Under the pieces are notes generated by a model. It did no database searches, had not been told where the DNA came from, and was given only the letters and a program-made list of their open reading frames with translations. The position numbers were made by a program, and so were the translations under genes. Shown here piece by piece: positions 28,744 through 38,544 of a stretch of DNA of 64,000 bases. Position 1 is the stretch's first letter. Each line of letters opens with the position of its first letter. This DNA is from Amycolatopsis taiwanensis DSM 45107 (GTDB taxonomy: Bacteria; Actinomycetota; Actinomycetes; Mycobacteriales; Pseudonocardiaceae), in the NCBI RefSeq assembly GCF_000519205.1, contig NZ_JAFB01000026.1, positions 91,982-155,981 of the forward strand, given 5' to 3'.

Positions 28744-29697
28744 TTACCGTCCACTCGCGACAGTCGGCGCGGCGGTGTCGGCCAGCAGTTCGTCCACCAC
28801 CTCACGGGTCTGCCGCTGGTTCAGCTCCGCGTCGGGGGTCAGCACCAGACGATGCCCGAGCACCGGATGAGCCACATCCTTCACATCATCCGGCGTCACG
28901 TACTCACGCCCGTGCGTGGCGGCGAGCGCCTGCGCCGCGCGGATCAACGCGATGCTGCCACGCGGGCTCGCCCCGTACCGGATCGCCGGATGCGTCCGGC
29001 TCGCCGCGGCCAGCCGGACCGCGTACGAGACGATTTCCGGCGCCAGATGGGACTTGCGCACCTGGGTTATGACCTGCTGCAACGCGGCGATGTCGAGCAC
29101 CGGCCGCAGCTCGTTCGGGGTGATCCCGGCGCAGTCGCCCATCACCACCATCACCTCGGCGTCATGCTCGGGATACCCGACCGACAGCCGCATCAGGAAC
29201 CGGTCCAGCTGCGCCTCCGGCAGCCGGTAGGTGCCCTCCATCTCGATCGGATTCTGCGTCGCCACAACGAAAAACGGCCGCGGCACGTCCTGACTGACCG
29301 AGTCGACCGTCACCCGGTGCTCGGCCATCACCTCCAGCAGCGCGGCCTGCGTCTTGGGCGTGCCCCGGTTGATCTCGTCGGCCAGCACCACGTTCGCGAA
29401 GATCCCGCCGGGGTGGAACTGGAACTGCTCGGCGCCCTGGTGGTACACCATCACGCCGGTGATATCCCCGGGCAGCAGGTCCGGCGTGAACTGGATCCGG
29501 CTCCACCGGCCACCGATGCTGGCCGCGATGCAGCGGGCCAAGGTGGTCTTCCCGACCCCGGGCACGTCCTCGATCAGCAGGTGCCCCTCGGCGAACAACG
29601 CCGCGACGGCCAGCCGGACGGTGTCGGCCTGGCCGCGCAGCACTGTCTGCACGTTGTCGGCGATGAGGTCGTAGGCCGCTTTCGGCGTCAGGGTCAC
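28744..29697 (-). CDS. MoxR family AAA+ ATPase
   Basis: 317 residues. AAA_3 core: Walker A PGVGKTTLA at about 45-52, Walker B VVLADEINR at about 103, a sensor-1 region ATQNPIE and an AAA-lid. All key residues are present, so it should hydrolyse ATP. MoxR ATPases act as chaperone-like remodelers for vWA/DUF58 partners. Its GTG start overlaps the TGA of the upstream FN3 gene by 4 bp. Confidence 0.95.
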   Translation of the reverse strand: MTLTPKAAYDLIADNVQTVLRGQADTVRLAVAALFAEGHLLIEDVPGVGKTTLARCIAASIGGRWSRIQFTPDLLPGDITGVMVYHQGAEQFQFHPGGIFANVVLADEINRGTPKTQAALLEVMAEHRVTVDSVSQDVPRPFFVVATQNPIEMEGTYRLPEAQLDRFLMRLSVGYPEHDAEVMVVMGDCAGITPNELRPVLDIAALQQVITQVRKSHLAPEIVSYAVRLAAASRTHPAIRYGASPRGSIALIRAAQALAATHGREYVTPDDVKDVAHPVLGHRLVLTPDAELNQRQTREVVDELLADTAAPTVASGR

Positions 29698-31799
29698 GAC
29701 TTACCTTTCTGGCTTTTCCACAGGCTTTTCGAGCGGGTTCCGGCCAGCAGCGCGGTCGGGAAGAGCAGGAACACGAAGCCCGCCCCCGGGTCGCCCAGCC
29801 AGCTATCCGTGCCGGTGCCCTCCGAGTTCTTGATGGTCGCCTTGACCGGCACCGAACCCGCCCAGAACGCACTGTTGAACGTGATGGTGGTGATGCCGTT
29901 GCACGGCACCCAGGCGGAGTTGACATTGATGAAGGTCGCCATGCAGGTCGCGGCCGCACCGTTCGCGTTGGCGTCGACGGTGACGACCAGGTTGCCGCCT
30001 TGAGATGCGCCATGAACCTTGACGATCTTCACGGTCGGTGGACCGGCCGGGATCGTGACCTGCTTCGTACCGGCGGCACCGGTGAGCTGCGAGCCCGAGC
30101 CGTACTTGGTAAGTGCTCGGACGGTCACGGTGACGGTGCCCGTCAGCCCGGTGAGCGTCGTGGAGGTGCCCGACACCGAGCGGCTGCCCTGGCCGGAAAC
30201 GGACACCTGGTAGTTCACCAGGTCCGCGCCATGCAGGTTGGGCGCCGTCCAGGACACCGAGACCCGGCCCGAACTGACGTTCGCGGTCACGACGGGCGCG
30301 TCCGCGGGCTGCCCGAGCGTGACCGATTTGGCGCTGGCGGCGGGGCCGCGACCCGCCGAGTTCTCCGCGGCCACGCTGATCACGTAGGACTTTCCACTGG
30401 TCAGACCGGTTAGTGTCGTGCTCGCCGACGATCCGTCGACGGTGGTCGAACCACCCGGCCAGGAGACGACGTATCTGGTGATTCGCGATCCGTTGCTCGG
30501 CGCGGCCGACCACGACACCTTCACCGAACCGTTGCCGCCGACGGTCGCGCTGACCCCCCTCGGCGCGCCCGGCACTGTCGCGGACGCGGTGGTCGGCGGG
30601 CCGGCGGGCGGTGGCGCGGCAGGTGGCGGCGCTTGCTGCTGGGTCTCGGTCTGCGGGCCCGGGTTCGGCGTGCGGTGAGACTGAGCGTCGACGTCCACGT
30701 CGGCGGTGGAGCCGTTCTTGCCGTCCACCACCAGCACGTGCGAGCCGTCCGGGTTGTCGACGTAGATCCGCCCGTCCTGACCGGCGGCGGGCTTCGACGC
30801 ACCACCTGAGCCGGGAATCTTCTTCGTGCTCTTCAACGCGCCGGTGCTGTCGTAGGTGAGCACGTCGTTCCGGGTCTGGTCCACCAGCACCACGGTGTGT
30901 GCGGTGGCGACCGGCCCGGCGAACCGGCTCCCGGCGGGCAGGCCGACCGATACGGGCTTGACGACCGGGCTGTCCTTCAGCAGCCCGGAGGCGTCGATGA
31001 GATGCAACTGGCTCTGGTCAGGATCGGCGACGGCGAGCCGCCCGTCGACGGTGCTGTTCGCGACCTGGACAGTAGAGCGCAGATCGACGCCGATGTTGGC
31101 TGCGTCGCCGAGCCCATCCGTGCCGACGGGGCTCAGCGTGTCGGCGGTCGTGTCGATCACGACGAGCTGATCGTCGACAACGGACAGCGCTCCGTCGTGG
31201 CCCTGTGGCAGGCGCGCGGGGCAGGACGGCAGCGTCGCGTCCTTCGGCAGCTCGCAGATCGCGCCGTTGTCGATGCGGTGAATCCACACCGTCCCATCGG
31301 AGGTCGCGACGGGGTCGGACACCGGCCCGCCCGCGGCGACGGTCGCCATTGGATCGCCGAGCCGGACGATCTGCCCAGCGTTGCGGTAGACGAGGTACGG
31401 ACCGCCGGCGACCTCCAGCACCACCGGTTCCTCGGTGGCGGGCGGGGTCGCGCTGTTCTCCACGCTGAGCGTCGACTTGCTGAATTCGGTGATGCGGGTC
31501 CGCTCGACGACGTACCCGGAGCGAGCTCCCTGCGTCACCTGGCTGCCCTGCGCAACACCGGGCACGCTTGCCCGCGCGTCCACCTGGCCAGTGGCACCGT
31601 CCACGTGGTACGTGGACTGGGACGCGGTGTTGTAGACCCAGTGGCCGACCTGGATGAACTGAAGGCTCGGCGGCAGCGGCACGTTGCCGGTGAGGGCCAT
31701 GCAGACCGCCGCGACGCAGCACGCGACCACGACCACCGCGGCACGGCTGCGCACCGCCGCGCCGAGGAAGCGCCGCAGTCTCGAACTGGACAGATCCAT
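29694..31799 (-). CDS. Membrane-anchored beta-propeller/fibronectin type III protein
   Basis: About 701 residues from ATG 31799 (MDLSSSRLRRFLGAA); a GTG two codons upstream is also possible. A basic N-terminus and one membrane helix (about 18-36) anchor it. The extracytoplasmic part has a propeller-like region of repeated strand motifs (about 40-360), a Pro/Gln linker, two fibronectin type III domains (about 400-580; TLTGLTSGKSYVISV and TLTGLTGTVTVTV), another domain and a hydrophobic C-terminal segment. First gene of the operon with MoxR, DUF58 and TgpA-like genes. Divergent from eccE across 141 bp, so probably an extracytoplasmic partner of the ESX system; that role is inferred. Confidence 0.82.
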   Translation of the reverse strand: MDLSSSRLRRFLGAAVRSRAAVVVVACCVAAVCMALTGNVPLPPSLQFIQVGHWVYNTASQSTYHVDGATGQVDARASVPGVAQGSQVTQGARSGYVVERTRITEFSKSTLSVENSATPPATEEPVVLEVAGGPYLVYRNAGQIVRLGDPMATVAAGGPVSDPVATSDGTVWIHRIDNGAICELPKDATLPSCPARLPQGHDGALSVVDDQLVVIDTTADTLSPVGTDGLGDAANIGVDLRSTVQVANSTVDGRLAVADPDQSQLHLIDASGLLKDSPVVKPVSVGLPAGSRFAGPVATAHTVVLVDQTRNDVLTYDSTGALKSTKKIPGSGGASKPAAGQDGRIYVDNPDGSHVLVVDGKNGSTADVDVDAQSHRTPNPGPQTETQQQAPPPAAPPPAGPPTTASATVPGAPRGVSATVGGNGSVKVSWSAAPSNGSRITRYVVSWPGGSTTVDGSSASTTLTGLTSGKSYVISVAAENSAGRGPAASAKSVTLGQPADAPVVTANVSSGRVSVSWTAPNLHGADLVNYQVSVSGQGSRSVSGTSTTLTGLTGTVTVTVRALTKYGSGSQLTGAAGTKQVTIPAGPPTVKIVKVHGASQGGNLVVTVDANANGAAATCMATFINVNSAWVPCNGITTITFNSAFWAGSVPVKATIKNSEGTGTDSWLGDPGAGFVFLLFPTALLAGTRSKSLWKSQKGKS

Positions 31800-31940
31800 C
31801 GCCACGTCGGGATCGTAGCGGCGCCGGATACACGGCGGATACATCTGGCGGCAAAACCGGGCCGGCAACCGAAAACCCTGTCACCGAAAACTCAGGTTCT
31901 CCCGGAAAGCTGGGCGGGGACGGCTCGAGGAGGAATTCCG

Positions 31941-33248
31941 GTGACTCATCTTGGCGCGCCCCAGGCATTACCACGGCACTTGCCCGCACCACCGCAGGCA
32001 GTTCCCGCCGCGCAGCCGACTCCGTATGGCACCGCGAGCTCCGCCGCGGCGGGCTCGCGCGAAGCGGCTCGTGCGGCCGCGGTGGCCGCATTGTCAGCGG
32101 CTAGTTCGGCCCAGGCGAGTTCGCAGTGGGCGAGCCCACAGTGGTCGAGCACCACGCCAACGACCGCATCGCGCGAAATACCGGTTACTCCGGCGAAACC
32201 AACGCCGTCCCGACGCCGTGAACGGCGCCCGACCACCGTCCGGGTGGTCCAGATCATCTGCTGTGAGCTCGCGGTACTGGCGCTCGCCCTCACCATCGGC
32301 CGCTCATGGGCCACGACCGGTTCCGTCGCTTTTGGATCTTTTGTCGTCGTGGCGATCACCGCGGCGCGAATCCGCGGCCGCTGGGCCTACGAATGGCTGA
32401 TCCTTTCCTACGGTTACCTGTCGCGTCGACGTGATCGCGACTTGCCGGGCGCCGCCGGCGGAGCGCTGTTGAGGTCGATCGCGCCGGAAACAAAGGGGTT
32501 TGAGGACACTCTCGACGGCGACCAGGTCTTCCTGGTCAGCCGCGCGGCGGGAATCAGCGCGGTCCTGCAACCCGCACCGGGTCCGCTGCCGCCCGCCGAG
32601 GCGATGCTGCCGCCGTCCGACGAGCGTGGCCTGGCCTTCGCCGTGCAAGTGATCCACCACGTCGGTCCGGGCGGCGGGCAGGCGCCGCGGGTGTGGGTCG
32701 CTCTGCAGGCGCTTCGCACGATCGACGTGCATCAGGACACCGACATCCGGCGGGAGCTCGGCAACGCGCTGCGGCGGGTGCGGCGGCGACTCCGCCGGGA
32801 CGGCCTGTCCACCGTCGCGCTGGGCGAGCGCGAGTTCTGTGGCACGGTCGCCTCGCTCGCGCACGTCACCGCGGGCCGGGGCCGAGTGCGGGAGGAGTGG
32901 CGGCTCTGGCACAGCGGGCCGATCGCGCAGGCGACGTTCCGGCTCGGCGGCTGGGCACGCCTTTCCGCGGCGTTCGCGCCGCAGGTGGTACGCGGCCTGC
33001 TCGCGGCGGCGCCACACGCGGCGGTGACGATCTCGGTCACCACAAGCCGGTCGGCCACCGCGACCCGCACAGACGCGACCATGCGCGTCGCGGCGGCGAG
33101 CTTGCCAGTGCTGGAACAGGCCGCACAAACGCTTGCCCGGCTGGCCGACGGCTACGGCCTCGCCACGGAAAGGCTCGACGGCCGCCACGCCTGGGGCCTG
33201 GCCGCGACCCTGCCCATCGGCCTCCCCGAAACCCCACGATCGCGGTAA
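31941..33248 (+). CDS. eccE: Type VII secretion protein EccE
   Basis: About 435 residues from GTG 31941, fixed by a perfect GAGGAGG ribosome-binding site 7 nt upstream; the frame continues upstream but over the oppositely oriented FN3 gene. A low-complexity Ala/Pro/Ser N-terminus (about 1-90) precedes two transmembrane helices (about 98-140) and a cytoplasmic EccE domain with RxWVALQALR and WRLWHSGPIAQATFRL segments. EccE sits on the periphery of the ESX membrane complex. Its distance from eccD-eccB, with the MoxR operon between, shows a dispersed ESX locus. Confidence 0.88.
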   Translation: MTHLGAPQALPRHLPAPPQAVPAAQPTPYGTASSAAAGSREAARAAAVAALSAASSAQASSQWASPQWSSTTPTTASREIPVTPAKPTPSRRRERRPTTVRVVQIICCELAVLALALTIGRSWATTGSVAFGSFVVVAITAARIRGRWAYEWLILSYGYLSRRRDRDLPGAAGGALLRSIAPETKGFEDTLDGDQVFLVSRAAGISAVLQPAPGPLPPAEAMLPPSDERGLAFAVQVIHHVGPGGGQAPRVWVALQALRTIDVHQDTDIRRELGNALRRVRRRLRRDGLSTVALGEREFCGTVASLAHVTAGRGRVREEWRLWHSGPIAQATFRLGGWARLSAAFAPQVVRGLLAAAPHAAVTISVTTSRSATATRTDATMRVAAASLPVLEQAAQTLARLADGYGLATERLDGRHAWGLAATLPIGLPETPRSR

Positions 33249-33370
33249 CCCGCGCTCCTGGTCAAGGTGCGGTATAAACCTACGGGAGGGCAAGAAAACC
33301 AGCGGCCAACCAGCAGCCGGCATCTGGTGTCGAACCCCCCACCCTGCGCCAAGGACCGCCAGGAGACCGC

Positions 33371-33808
33371 ATGGCGACCACACCACCGCCCTGGCGACGC
33401 CTCGCCATAGAAGCCCTCTTCCACGCCATGGAAAAGGACCAAGACGCCGTCGACAGATCCATGACCGAACTCATCCAGACCCACGGCACCGAAACCATCC
33501 CCGAAGCCGCCACCCTCTGGGCTGACGCCCTCATCGCCAATTGGCCAGACCTCCGCAACAAGGCCCACCGCGGATTCACGTTCTACAACGAAGAAACCGG
33601 ACAAGACCGGGACATCAACGACGTCCACCCAGCCGTCGTCTGGGCCGCCCGCTTCATAACAGCGCGAGCACTGAACGACGACGACCAACTCGAAGCCCTG
33701 TTCGCATCACCCCCCAGCGACCGGGCCTACGCAGACTGCGTCGAAGCCCTCCTTGACACCGTCGCCACAAGCCTCCGCAACCTCACCGAGGGAACCACCG
33801 ATTCCTGA
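33371..33808 (+). CDS. Hypothetical protein
   Basis: 145 residues, mostly predicted helical and acidic, with no signal peptide or membrane helix. A good AGGAG site lies 6 nt before the ATG, and third-position composition is coding-like. Recurrent segments include WADALIANWPDLRNKA and HPAVVWAARFITARAL. I do not recognise a family. It is downstream of eccE (122-bp gap) on the same strand and convergent with the ion channel gene. Confidence 0.7.
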   Translation: MATTPPPWRRLAIEALFHAMEKDQDAVDRSMTELIQTHGTETIPEAATLWADALIANWPDLRNKAHRGFTFYNEETGQDRDINDVHPAVVWAARFITARALNDDDQLEALFASPPSDRAYADCVEALLDTVATSLRNLTEGTTDS

Positions 33809-33882
33809 CCGAAGTGCGTCGCCTGCAACCGACACGAGACTAGAGCTGGTAGTCGTATCGAGCTTTACGTTTCGGGAGCCCA

Positions 33883-34719
33883 TCATGGGGTGGACGCCGG
33901 GCTCTCGCGCCGCTCGCGCTCGGCCTCGCGCTGGAGCGCGGCGTCGTGCAGCGCCCGCAGTTCCCGGAGTTCGGCCAGCACCAGCTCCAGCGTCGCGGCC
34001 TGATCCTCCGCCGATTTGGCCGGCTCGGTGTCGTTGCGGGAGGTCTGGGCTTCCATCGCGTTGACCGCGACGGCGATGAACAGGTTGAGCACGGTGAACG
34101 TGGCCACCACGATGTAGGCGACGAAGAAGATCCACGCCACCGGTTGCTCGGCCATCACCGTCCGGGCCACCTCCGACCACGCCTCCCCGGTCATCACCTG
34201 GAACAGCGTGAACAGCGAGTCACCGAGGTTCCCGAAGTACTCCGGTGAGACCCCGCTGAACAACTTGGTGGCCATCACCGCCGACACGTACAGCACCAGG
34301 ACCAGCAACGCCGCGATCGACACCATCCCCGGCAACGCCCCCAACAACGCCGCCACCACCCGCCGCATGCTCGGCACCATCGAGATCAACCGCAGCGCAC
34401 GCAGGATCCGCAATGCCCGCAACACCGAGAACGCACCTGTGGTCGGCAACAACGCCACGACCACGATCACCGTGTCGAACCAGTTCCACGGGTCACGCAA
34501 GAAACTCCAGCCGTGCGCGTAGATCCGCGCCACCAGCTCCACCACGAAGATCACCAGCACGGCCCGGTCCACCACGTGCAGCAGCGGACCGTACTCGGCC
34601 ACCAACACCGACGAGGTCTCACAGCCCAGGGTGACCGCGTTGAGCAGGATCACCCCGGTGATCACCTTCTGGAACAACGGCGCGTCCACGACGGCACGCA
34701 CTCGCTCCCGCACACCCAC
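33883..34719 (-). CDS. Voltage-gated cation channel, single-domain (NavBac-like)
   Basis: 278 residues, GTG start. Six transmembrane helices are visible. S4 (about 96-118) has arginines at every third position (VLRALRILRALRLISMVPSMRR). The pore loop reads MTGEAWSE (about 185), comparable with the TLESW filter of bacterial sodium channels, followed by S6 (VVATFTVLNLFIAVAVNAM). A C-terminal acidic/basic coiled coil (about 225-270) would support tetramerisation. Members conduct sodium or calcium; selectivity here is uncertain because of the altered filter. It lies between the hypothetical gene and the TetR regulator, with no evident operon. Confidence 0.9.
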   Translation of the reverse strand: MGVRERVRAVVDAPLFQKVITGVILLNAVTLGCETSSVLVAEYGPLLHVVDRAVLVIFVVELVARIYAHGWSFLRDPWNWFDTVIVVVALLPTTGAFSVLRALRILRALRLISMVPSMRRVVAALLGALPGMVSIAALLVLVLYVSAVMATKLFSGVSPEYFGNLGDSLFTLFQVMTGEAWSEVARTVMAEQPVAWIFFVAYIVVATFTVLNLFIAVAVNAMEAQTSRNDTEPAKSAEDQAATLELVLAELRELRALHDAALQREAERERRESPASTP

Positions 34720-34867
34720 TCCCGCACGCCTCCAACACGACTTACTCGCCAGCCGACGAAGATCAACCTATCGAGTGGCGCGTCAGGCCGGTGTCGAGCG
34801 GCGCTACTCGAAAGCCGTCTGGACGTGGACTCTGCGGCATGACTACACGAATGTGTAGTATCTTATC

Positions 34868-34891
34868 CGTGCGTACAGTAAAGTACGCACG
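34868..34891. promoter_or_regulatory. TetR operator: perfect 9-bp inverted repeat
   Basis: CGTGCGTAC - AGTAAA - GTACGCACG, arms of 9 bp around a 6-bp spacer, ends 17 bp before the tetR start codon. Position and symmetry fit an autoregulatory operator of the TetR-family repressor controlling its own exporter operon. No second copy was noticed before the ABC genes, which follow too closely to need their own promoter. Confidence 0.7.
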
Positions 34892-34908
34892 CGTGTAGGA
34901 GGGGAACG

Positions 34909-35532
34909 ATGACCGAACCTGATTCGGAGGACCTCACCGCCCGCGCCCGGATCCGGGACGCGGCGTTGCGGCACTTCGGCGAGCACGGCTTCGACCGGGC
35001 GACGATCCGCGGGATCGCCGAAACGGCGGGGGTGTCGTCAGGCCTGCTGCGCCACCACTTCGGCTCCAAGGAAGCGCTCCGCGATGCGTGTGACGCCTAT
35101 CTGGTCAAGGCCCTGGAGCGGATCAACGACCAGGTCAGGACCGACGGTGCGGGCGAAGGGGTGAACTACGTCGCGGTCACGGGGGCGGCGTTCGGCCCGT
35201 ATCAGAAGTACATCGCACGTGCCCTGGGCGAGGGGCGGGCGGCACCGCTGTTCGACAAGCTGGTCGAGCTGGGTCAGCAATGGCTGGCCGAGGTCGACGA
35301 GAAACGCTCCGACCGCCCCGATGTTCCGATCGAGAAAAGGGCCGTGGTAAGTGCGGCAATGACGTTGTCCATCGCGGTTCTCCACCAGCACGTGTCACGC
35401 GGGCTCGGTGTCGACGTGCTCAGCCCACAGGGAGCGGAGGTGCTGGCCCCGATCCTGCTCGACCTCTACTCCCATCCCTACCTCAGTCCGCAGGAGGCCG
35501 CCGAGCTCCGATCACGTCTCGGCAAGGACTGA
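34909..35532 (+). CDS. TetR family transcriptional regulator
   Basis: 207 residues. An N-terminal helix-turn-helix lies at about 12-58 ([18 protein letters not shown], then [17 protein letters not shown]), followed by a helical ligand-binding domain. AGGAGGGG precedes the ATG. The ABC ATPase gene follows after about 25 bp, and a palindromic operator lies upstream. The set resembles the mycobacterial Rv1219c-Rv1218c-Rv1217c drug-efflux operon, where the TetR protein represses an ABC exporter. The inducer is unknown. Confidence 0.93.
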   Translation: MTEPDSEDLTARARIRDAALRHFGEHGFDRATIRGIAETAGVSSGLLRHHFGSKEALRDACDAYLVKALERINDQVRTDGAGEGVNYVAVTGAAFGPYQKYIARALGEGRAAPLFDKLVELGQQWLAEVDEKRSDRPDVPIEKRAVVSAAMTLSIAVLHQHVSRGLGVDVLSPQGAEVLAPILLDLYSHPYLSPQEAAELRSRLGKD

Positions 35533-35557
35533 ACCTCAGCAAACTCAAGAAAGGCTC

Positions 35558-36472
35558 ATGATGACCGATCCTGTTTCGGTAAGCGGTCTGGTCAAGACGT
35601 TCGGCCGCACCACCGCGTTGGACGGGCTTGACCTCACGGTGCACACCGGTGAGGTGCACGGCTTCCTCGGACCGAACGGTGCCGGGAAGAGCACCACGAT
35701 CCGCATTCTGTTGGGCCTGCTGCGCGCGGACGCGGGTTCCGTCCGATTGCTCGGCGGCGATCCGTGGGCCGACGCGACCACGTTGCACCGACAGGTTGCC
35801 TACGTACCCGGAGATGTCACGCTCTGGCCGAGTCTGTCCGGTGGCGAGGTCATCGATCTTCTGGTGCAGGTACGTGGCGGCCTCGATCCCACCCGGCGGG
35901 ACGAGTTGGTCGAACGCTTCGACCTGAACCCGCGGACCAAGACCCGTGCCTACTCCAAGGGTAACCGGCAGAAGGTGGCATTGATCGCCGCGTTTGCCTC
36001 CGACACCGAATTGCTGATTCTCGATGAGCCCACCACGGGTCTGGATCCGTTGATGGAGAAGGTATTCCAGGATGTCGTCCGCGAGGAGCGCCGGGCCGGG
36101 CGGACCGTGCTGCTCTCCAGCCACATCCTGGCCGAGGTGGAGGCGCTGTGCGACCGCGTCACCATCGTCCGCGACGGCCGGACGGTCGACACCGGTAGCC
36201 TCGCCGAGCTTCGGCATCTGACCCATACCTCCATCCAGGCCGAGATCTCCGGGTCCGCGGACGGGCTCGCGGATCTGCCGGGAGTGCACGACCTGCGGGT
36301 CGAGGGCGGCCTCGTTCGCTTCGACGTCGAGACCGGCGCGCTCGGCCCAGTCCTGCGTCACCTCGACATGCTCGGCGTTCGCAGTATCGTCAGCCAACCG
36401 CCGACGCTCGAAGAACTGTTCCTGCGGCACTACGACCGTTCCGGCGCACACCGGGTGGAGGTCGGCCGATGA
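35558..36472 (+). CDS. ABC transporter ATP-binding protein (antibiotic exporter type)
   Basis: About 304 residues; ATG 35558 or the adjacent ATG 35561 (better spaced from AAGAAAGG). Walker A is GPNGAGKST at about 40, Q-loop region [10 protein letters not shown], signature [11 protein letters not shown] (a variant of LSGGQ) and Walker [14 protein letters not shown]. The C-terminal extension of about 80 residues is typical of drug-export ABC2-type ATPases. It overlaps the permease start (ATGA). Confidence 0.95.
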   Translation: MMTDPVSVSGLVKTFGRTTALDGLDLTVHTGEVHGFLGPNGAGKSTTIRILLGLLRADAGSVRLLGGDPWADATTLHRQVAYVPGDVTLWPSLSGGEVIDLLVQVRGGLDPTRRDELVERFDLNPRTKTRAYSKGNRQKVALIAAFASDTELLILDEPTTGLDPLMEKVFQDVVREERRAGRTVLLSSHILAEVEALCDRVTIVRDGRTVDTGSLAELRHLTHTSIQAEISGSADGLADLPGVHDLRVEGGLVRFDVETGALGPVLRHLDMLGVRSIVSQPPTLEELFLRHYDRSGAHRVEVGR

Positions 36473-38064
36473 ACGCGACCGCCGGCACCGGCCGTCTGGT
36501 CAAACTGGCGCTGCGCCGCGAGAAAACCCTTGCGCCGTGGTGGATTCTCCTGCTCTGCACCATGGCGCTGGTCATGCTCGCCTACATCAAGCGGAACATG
36601 CCCACGCCCGAGGCGATGCAGACCTACTTCAAGCTGATCAACGGCAACACTTTCCTCCGCTCGCTCGGCGGCTCGTACGTCGTGCCCGACGTCGGCTTCA
36701 TGGCGGCCTGGCGCAGCGGCGGATTCCTCTACGTGCTCAGCGGGCTGGCCGCCGTGATGATCGTCGTCCGCCATACCCGCGCCGACGAGGACACCGGCCG
36801 CACCGAACTGCTCCGCGCTGGTCAGATTGGCCGCTCCGCCGCACTGAGCACGGCCCTGCTGGTCGCGGGCGGAGCCAGCCTGGCGGGCGGGGTACTGCCC
36901 GCACTCGTGTTGATCGCGACCGGGCTGGACCCGGTCGGATCGATCACCTACGGCGCTGCCATGACCGCGGCCGGCTGGGTGTTCGCCGCCGTCGCCGCGG
37001 TGGCCGCCCAGCTCGCGCGCACCGCCCGCACGGCCAGGGCCATCAGTCTGGCCGTCCTCGGTGGCGCCTACATCCTCCGCTACGCGGGCGACGCGAGCGA
37101 ACAGTACTGGATGAAGTACCTCTCGCCGATCGGCTGGAGCCACCTGGTCGTGCCGTACTCGGGTAACCACTGGGAGATGCTCGCGGTGTCGCTCGCGGTG
37201 GCAGCGTGCCTGTCGGCCCTTGCCTACTGGCTGGTCGGCAACCGTGACCTGGGTGAAGGGCTGCTTCCCGAGCGTCAAGGGCACGAGAGGGCTCCCGGAC
37301 TCCACGGCCCGATCAGCCTGTCCTGGCGCCTCAACCGCGGCCTGTTGATCAAATGGGCCGTCGCGATCGGCGTCTTCGCCGCGGCCGCCGGGTCTCTCAC
37401 CAATCTGATAGCGGGGACCGACACGCCTCCCTCGTTCGCCAAGCAACTGGTGGAAGGCTTCGGTGGCAAGCCGGGAGCAACATATCTCGACAACGGCCTC
37501 TGGGCATTCACCATGATCTTCGCCTACGTCATCGCGCTCTACCCGGTCCTGATGATCCAGCGGCTACGCGCGGACGAGACCAGCGGCCGCACCGAAGCCC
37601 TCCAGGCCACGCCGGTGACCCGGCTGCGCTGGGCAGCCGGGCACCTGGTGGTGGCCGGCCTCGGCACCGCGGCACTGCTGGCCATCGCCGGTCTGGTCTG
37701 CGGCACGGTGTTCTCGCAGGTCGCGGGCCAGCCGTCGGACATACTCCGCCTTCTCGCCGCAACGATGGGAACTCTCCCCGCGGCCTGGCTGACCGGCGCG
37801 ATCTGTTTGTTCGCCTACGGCCTGATCCCCAGGGCCGCGATCGCGATCTCCTGGATCGCCTGGATCGCGACCGTCGTGCTCGGGCGGATCGCCGGCCCGT
37901 TGTACGGACTCTGGGGCGGAACCCCCGTCGAACCGTTCCACTACATCCCGAACACCGTTGCCGGAGCACCATTCGACGCCATGCCCGCCATCGTGATGCT
38001 CACGCTGTCGGCTCTCCTGCTCGGCGGCGGACTACTCGCCCTCCGCTGCCGCGATTTCGGCTGA
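36469..38064 (+). CDS. ABC exporter permease (tetronasin/polyketide-antibiotic exporter-like)
   Basis: 531 residues with about 12 transmembrane helices in two similar halves. Each half contains a cytoplasmic RADExxGRTE(L/A)L motif (about 104 and 365), the hallmark of the exporter-of-polyketide-antibiotics family. Full length. It is translationally coupled to the ATPase and ends with a strong hairpin about 14 bp downstream. Together with the ATPase it should form an efflux pump for a hydrophobic antibiotic or lipid; the substrate is unknown. Confidence 0.92.
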   Translation: MNATAGTGRLVKLALRREKTLAPWWILLLCTMALVMLAYIKRNMPTPEAMQTYFKLINGNTFLRSLGGSYVVPDVGFMAAWRSGGFLYVLSGLAAVMIVVRHTRADEDTGRTELLRAGQIGRSAALSTALLVAGGASLAGGVLPALVLIATGLDPVGSITYGAAMTAAGWVFAAVAAVAAQLARTARTARAISLAVLGGAYILRYAGDASEQYWMKYLSPIGWSHLVVPYSGNHWEMLAVSLAVAACLSALAYWLVGNRDLGEGLLPERQGHERAPGLHGPISLSWRLNRGLLIKWAVAIGVFAAAAGSLTNLIAGTDTPPSFAKQLVEGFGGKPGATYLDNGLWAFTMIFAYVIALYPVLMIQRLRADETSGRTEALQATPVTRLRWAAGHLVVAGLGTAALLAIAGLVCGTVFSQVAGQPSDILRLLAATMGTLPAAWLTGAICLFAYGLIPRAAIAISWIAWIATVVLGRIAGPLYGLWGGTPVEPFHYIPNTVAGAPFDAMPAIVMLTLSALLLGGGLLALRCRDFG

Positions 38065-38077
38065 ATCCGACTTGCCA

Positions 38078-38110
38078 TCTCTTCGGTGTCCATTATGGAC
38101 ATCGAAGAGA
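38078..38110 (+). terminator. Long hairpin after the ABC exporter operon
   Basis: Two 16-bp arms (38078-38093 and 38095-38110) are complementary except for one G-T pair, with essentially no spacer. The 33-bp near-perfect palindrome lies 14 bp after the permease stop. It probably terminates the TetR-ABC transcript, although no T-tract follows. A dyad operator is the alternative. Confidence 0.5.
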
Positions 38111-38544
38111 CAGCTTGTGACCCCCAATGGCCTGGGGGCCGCCCACCGCCTGCGCTCGGCTGGAGAAATTACGGCTGATAGGGTGGGTGGCGTGATCGAG
38201 GTCGACAGAATCTAGCCACCGAACTGCCGGTGGCTTTCATCCGCGTGGCCGATGCCCACGCTGGTGTACGACCGTTCTCCTTGCGCAGCAGCGTGAGCGC
38301 GCCCGTCCAAGGCGTCGACACCTCTGCTTGAACTTCGCCGGCACGTTCGCACCGCACCGACCTCGGTCTTGAGTTCGTGCCCGCGAACTTCGATCCTCCT
38401 CGTGCCCATCCGTCGCCCGGCATCGCACGCAGACGGCACCCCGGTTACTCCGGTCGAATCTCTCGCCGCAGTGACTCACGGCCCGTGGTCGGTTGTCCCG
38501 CCAGCTCCGCTGGCATTCACAACCACTCACGAAGGGCCATGGCC
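38111..38544. other. Non-coding interval before rpmF
   Basis: About 430 bp between the exporter hairpin and the L32-like gene. Open frames here lack coding-like codon use and ribosome-binding sites. It probably holds the promoter of the rpmF-rlmN-MFS unit, but I see no clear -10/-35 pair or riboswitch-like fold. Confidence 0.5.

Noticed and set aside
30897..31940. Long N-terminal extension of eccE
   Set aside because: It overlaps the FN3 gene antisense, and a perfect ribosome-binding site precedes GTG 31941, where the EccE sequence begins.
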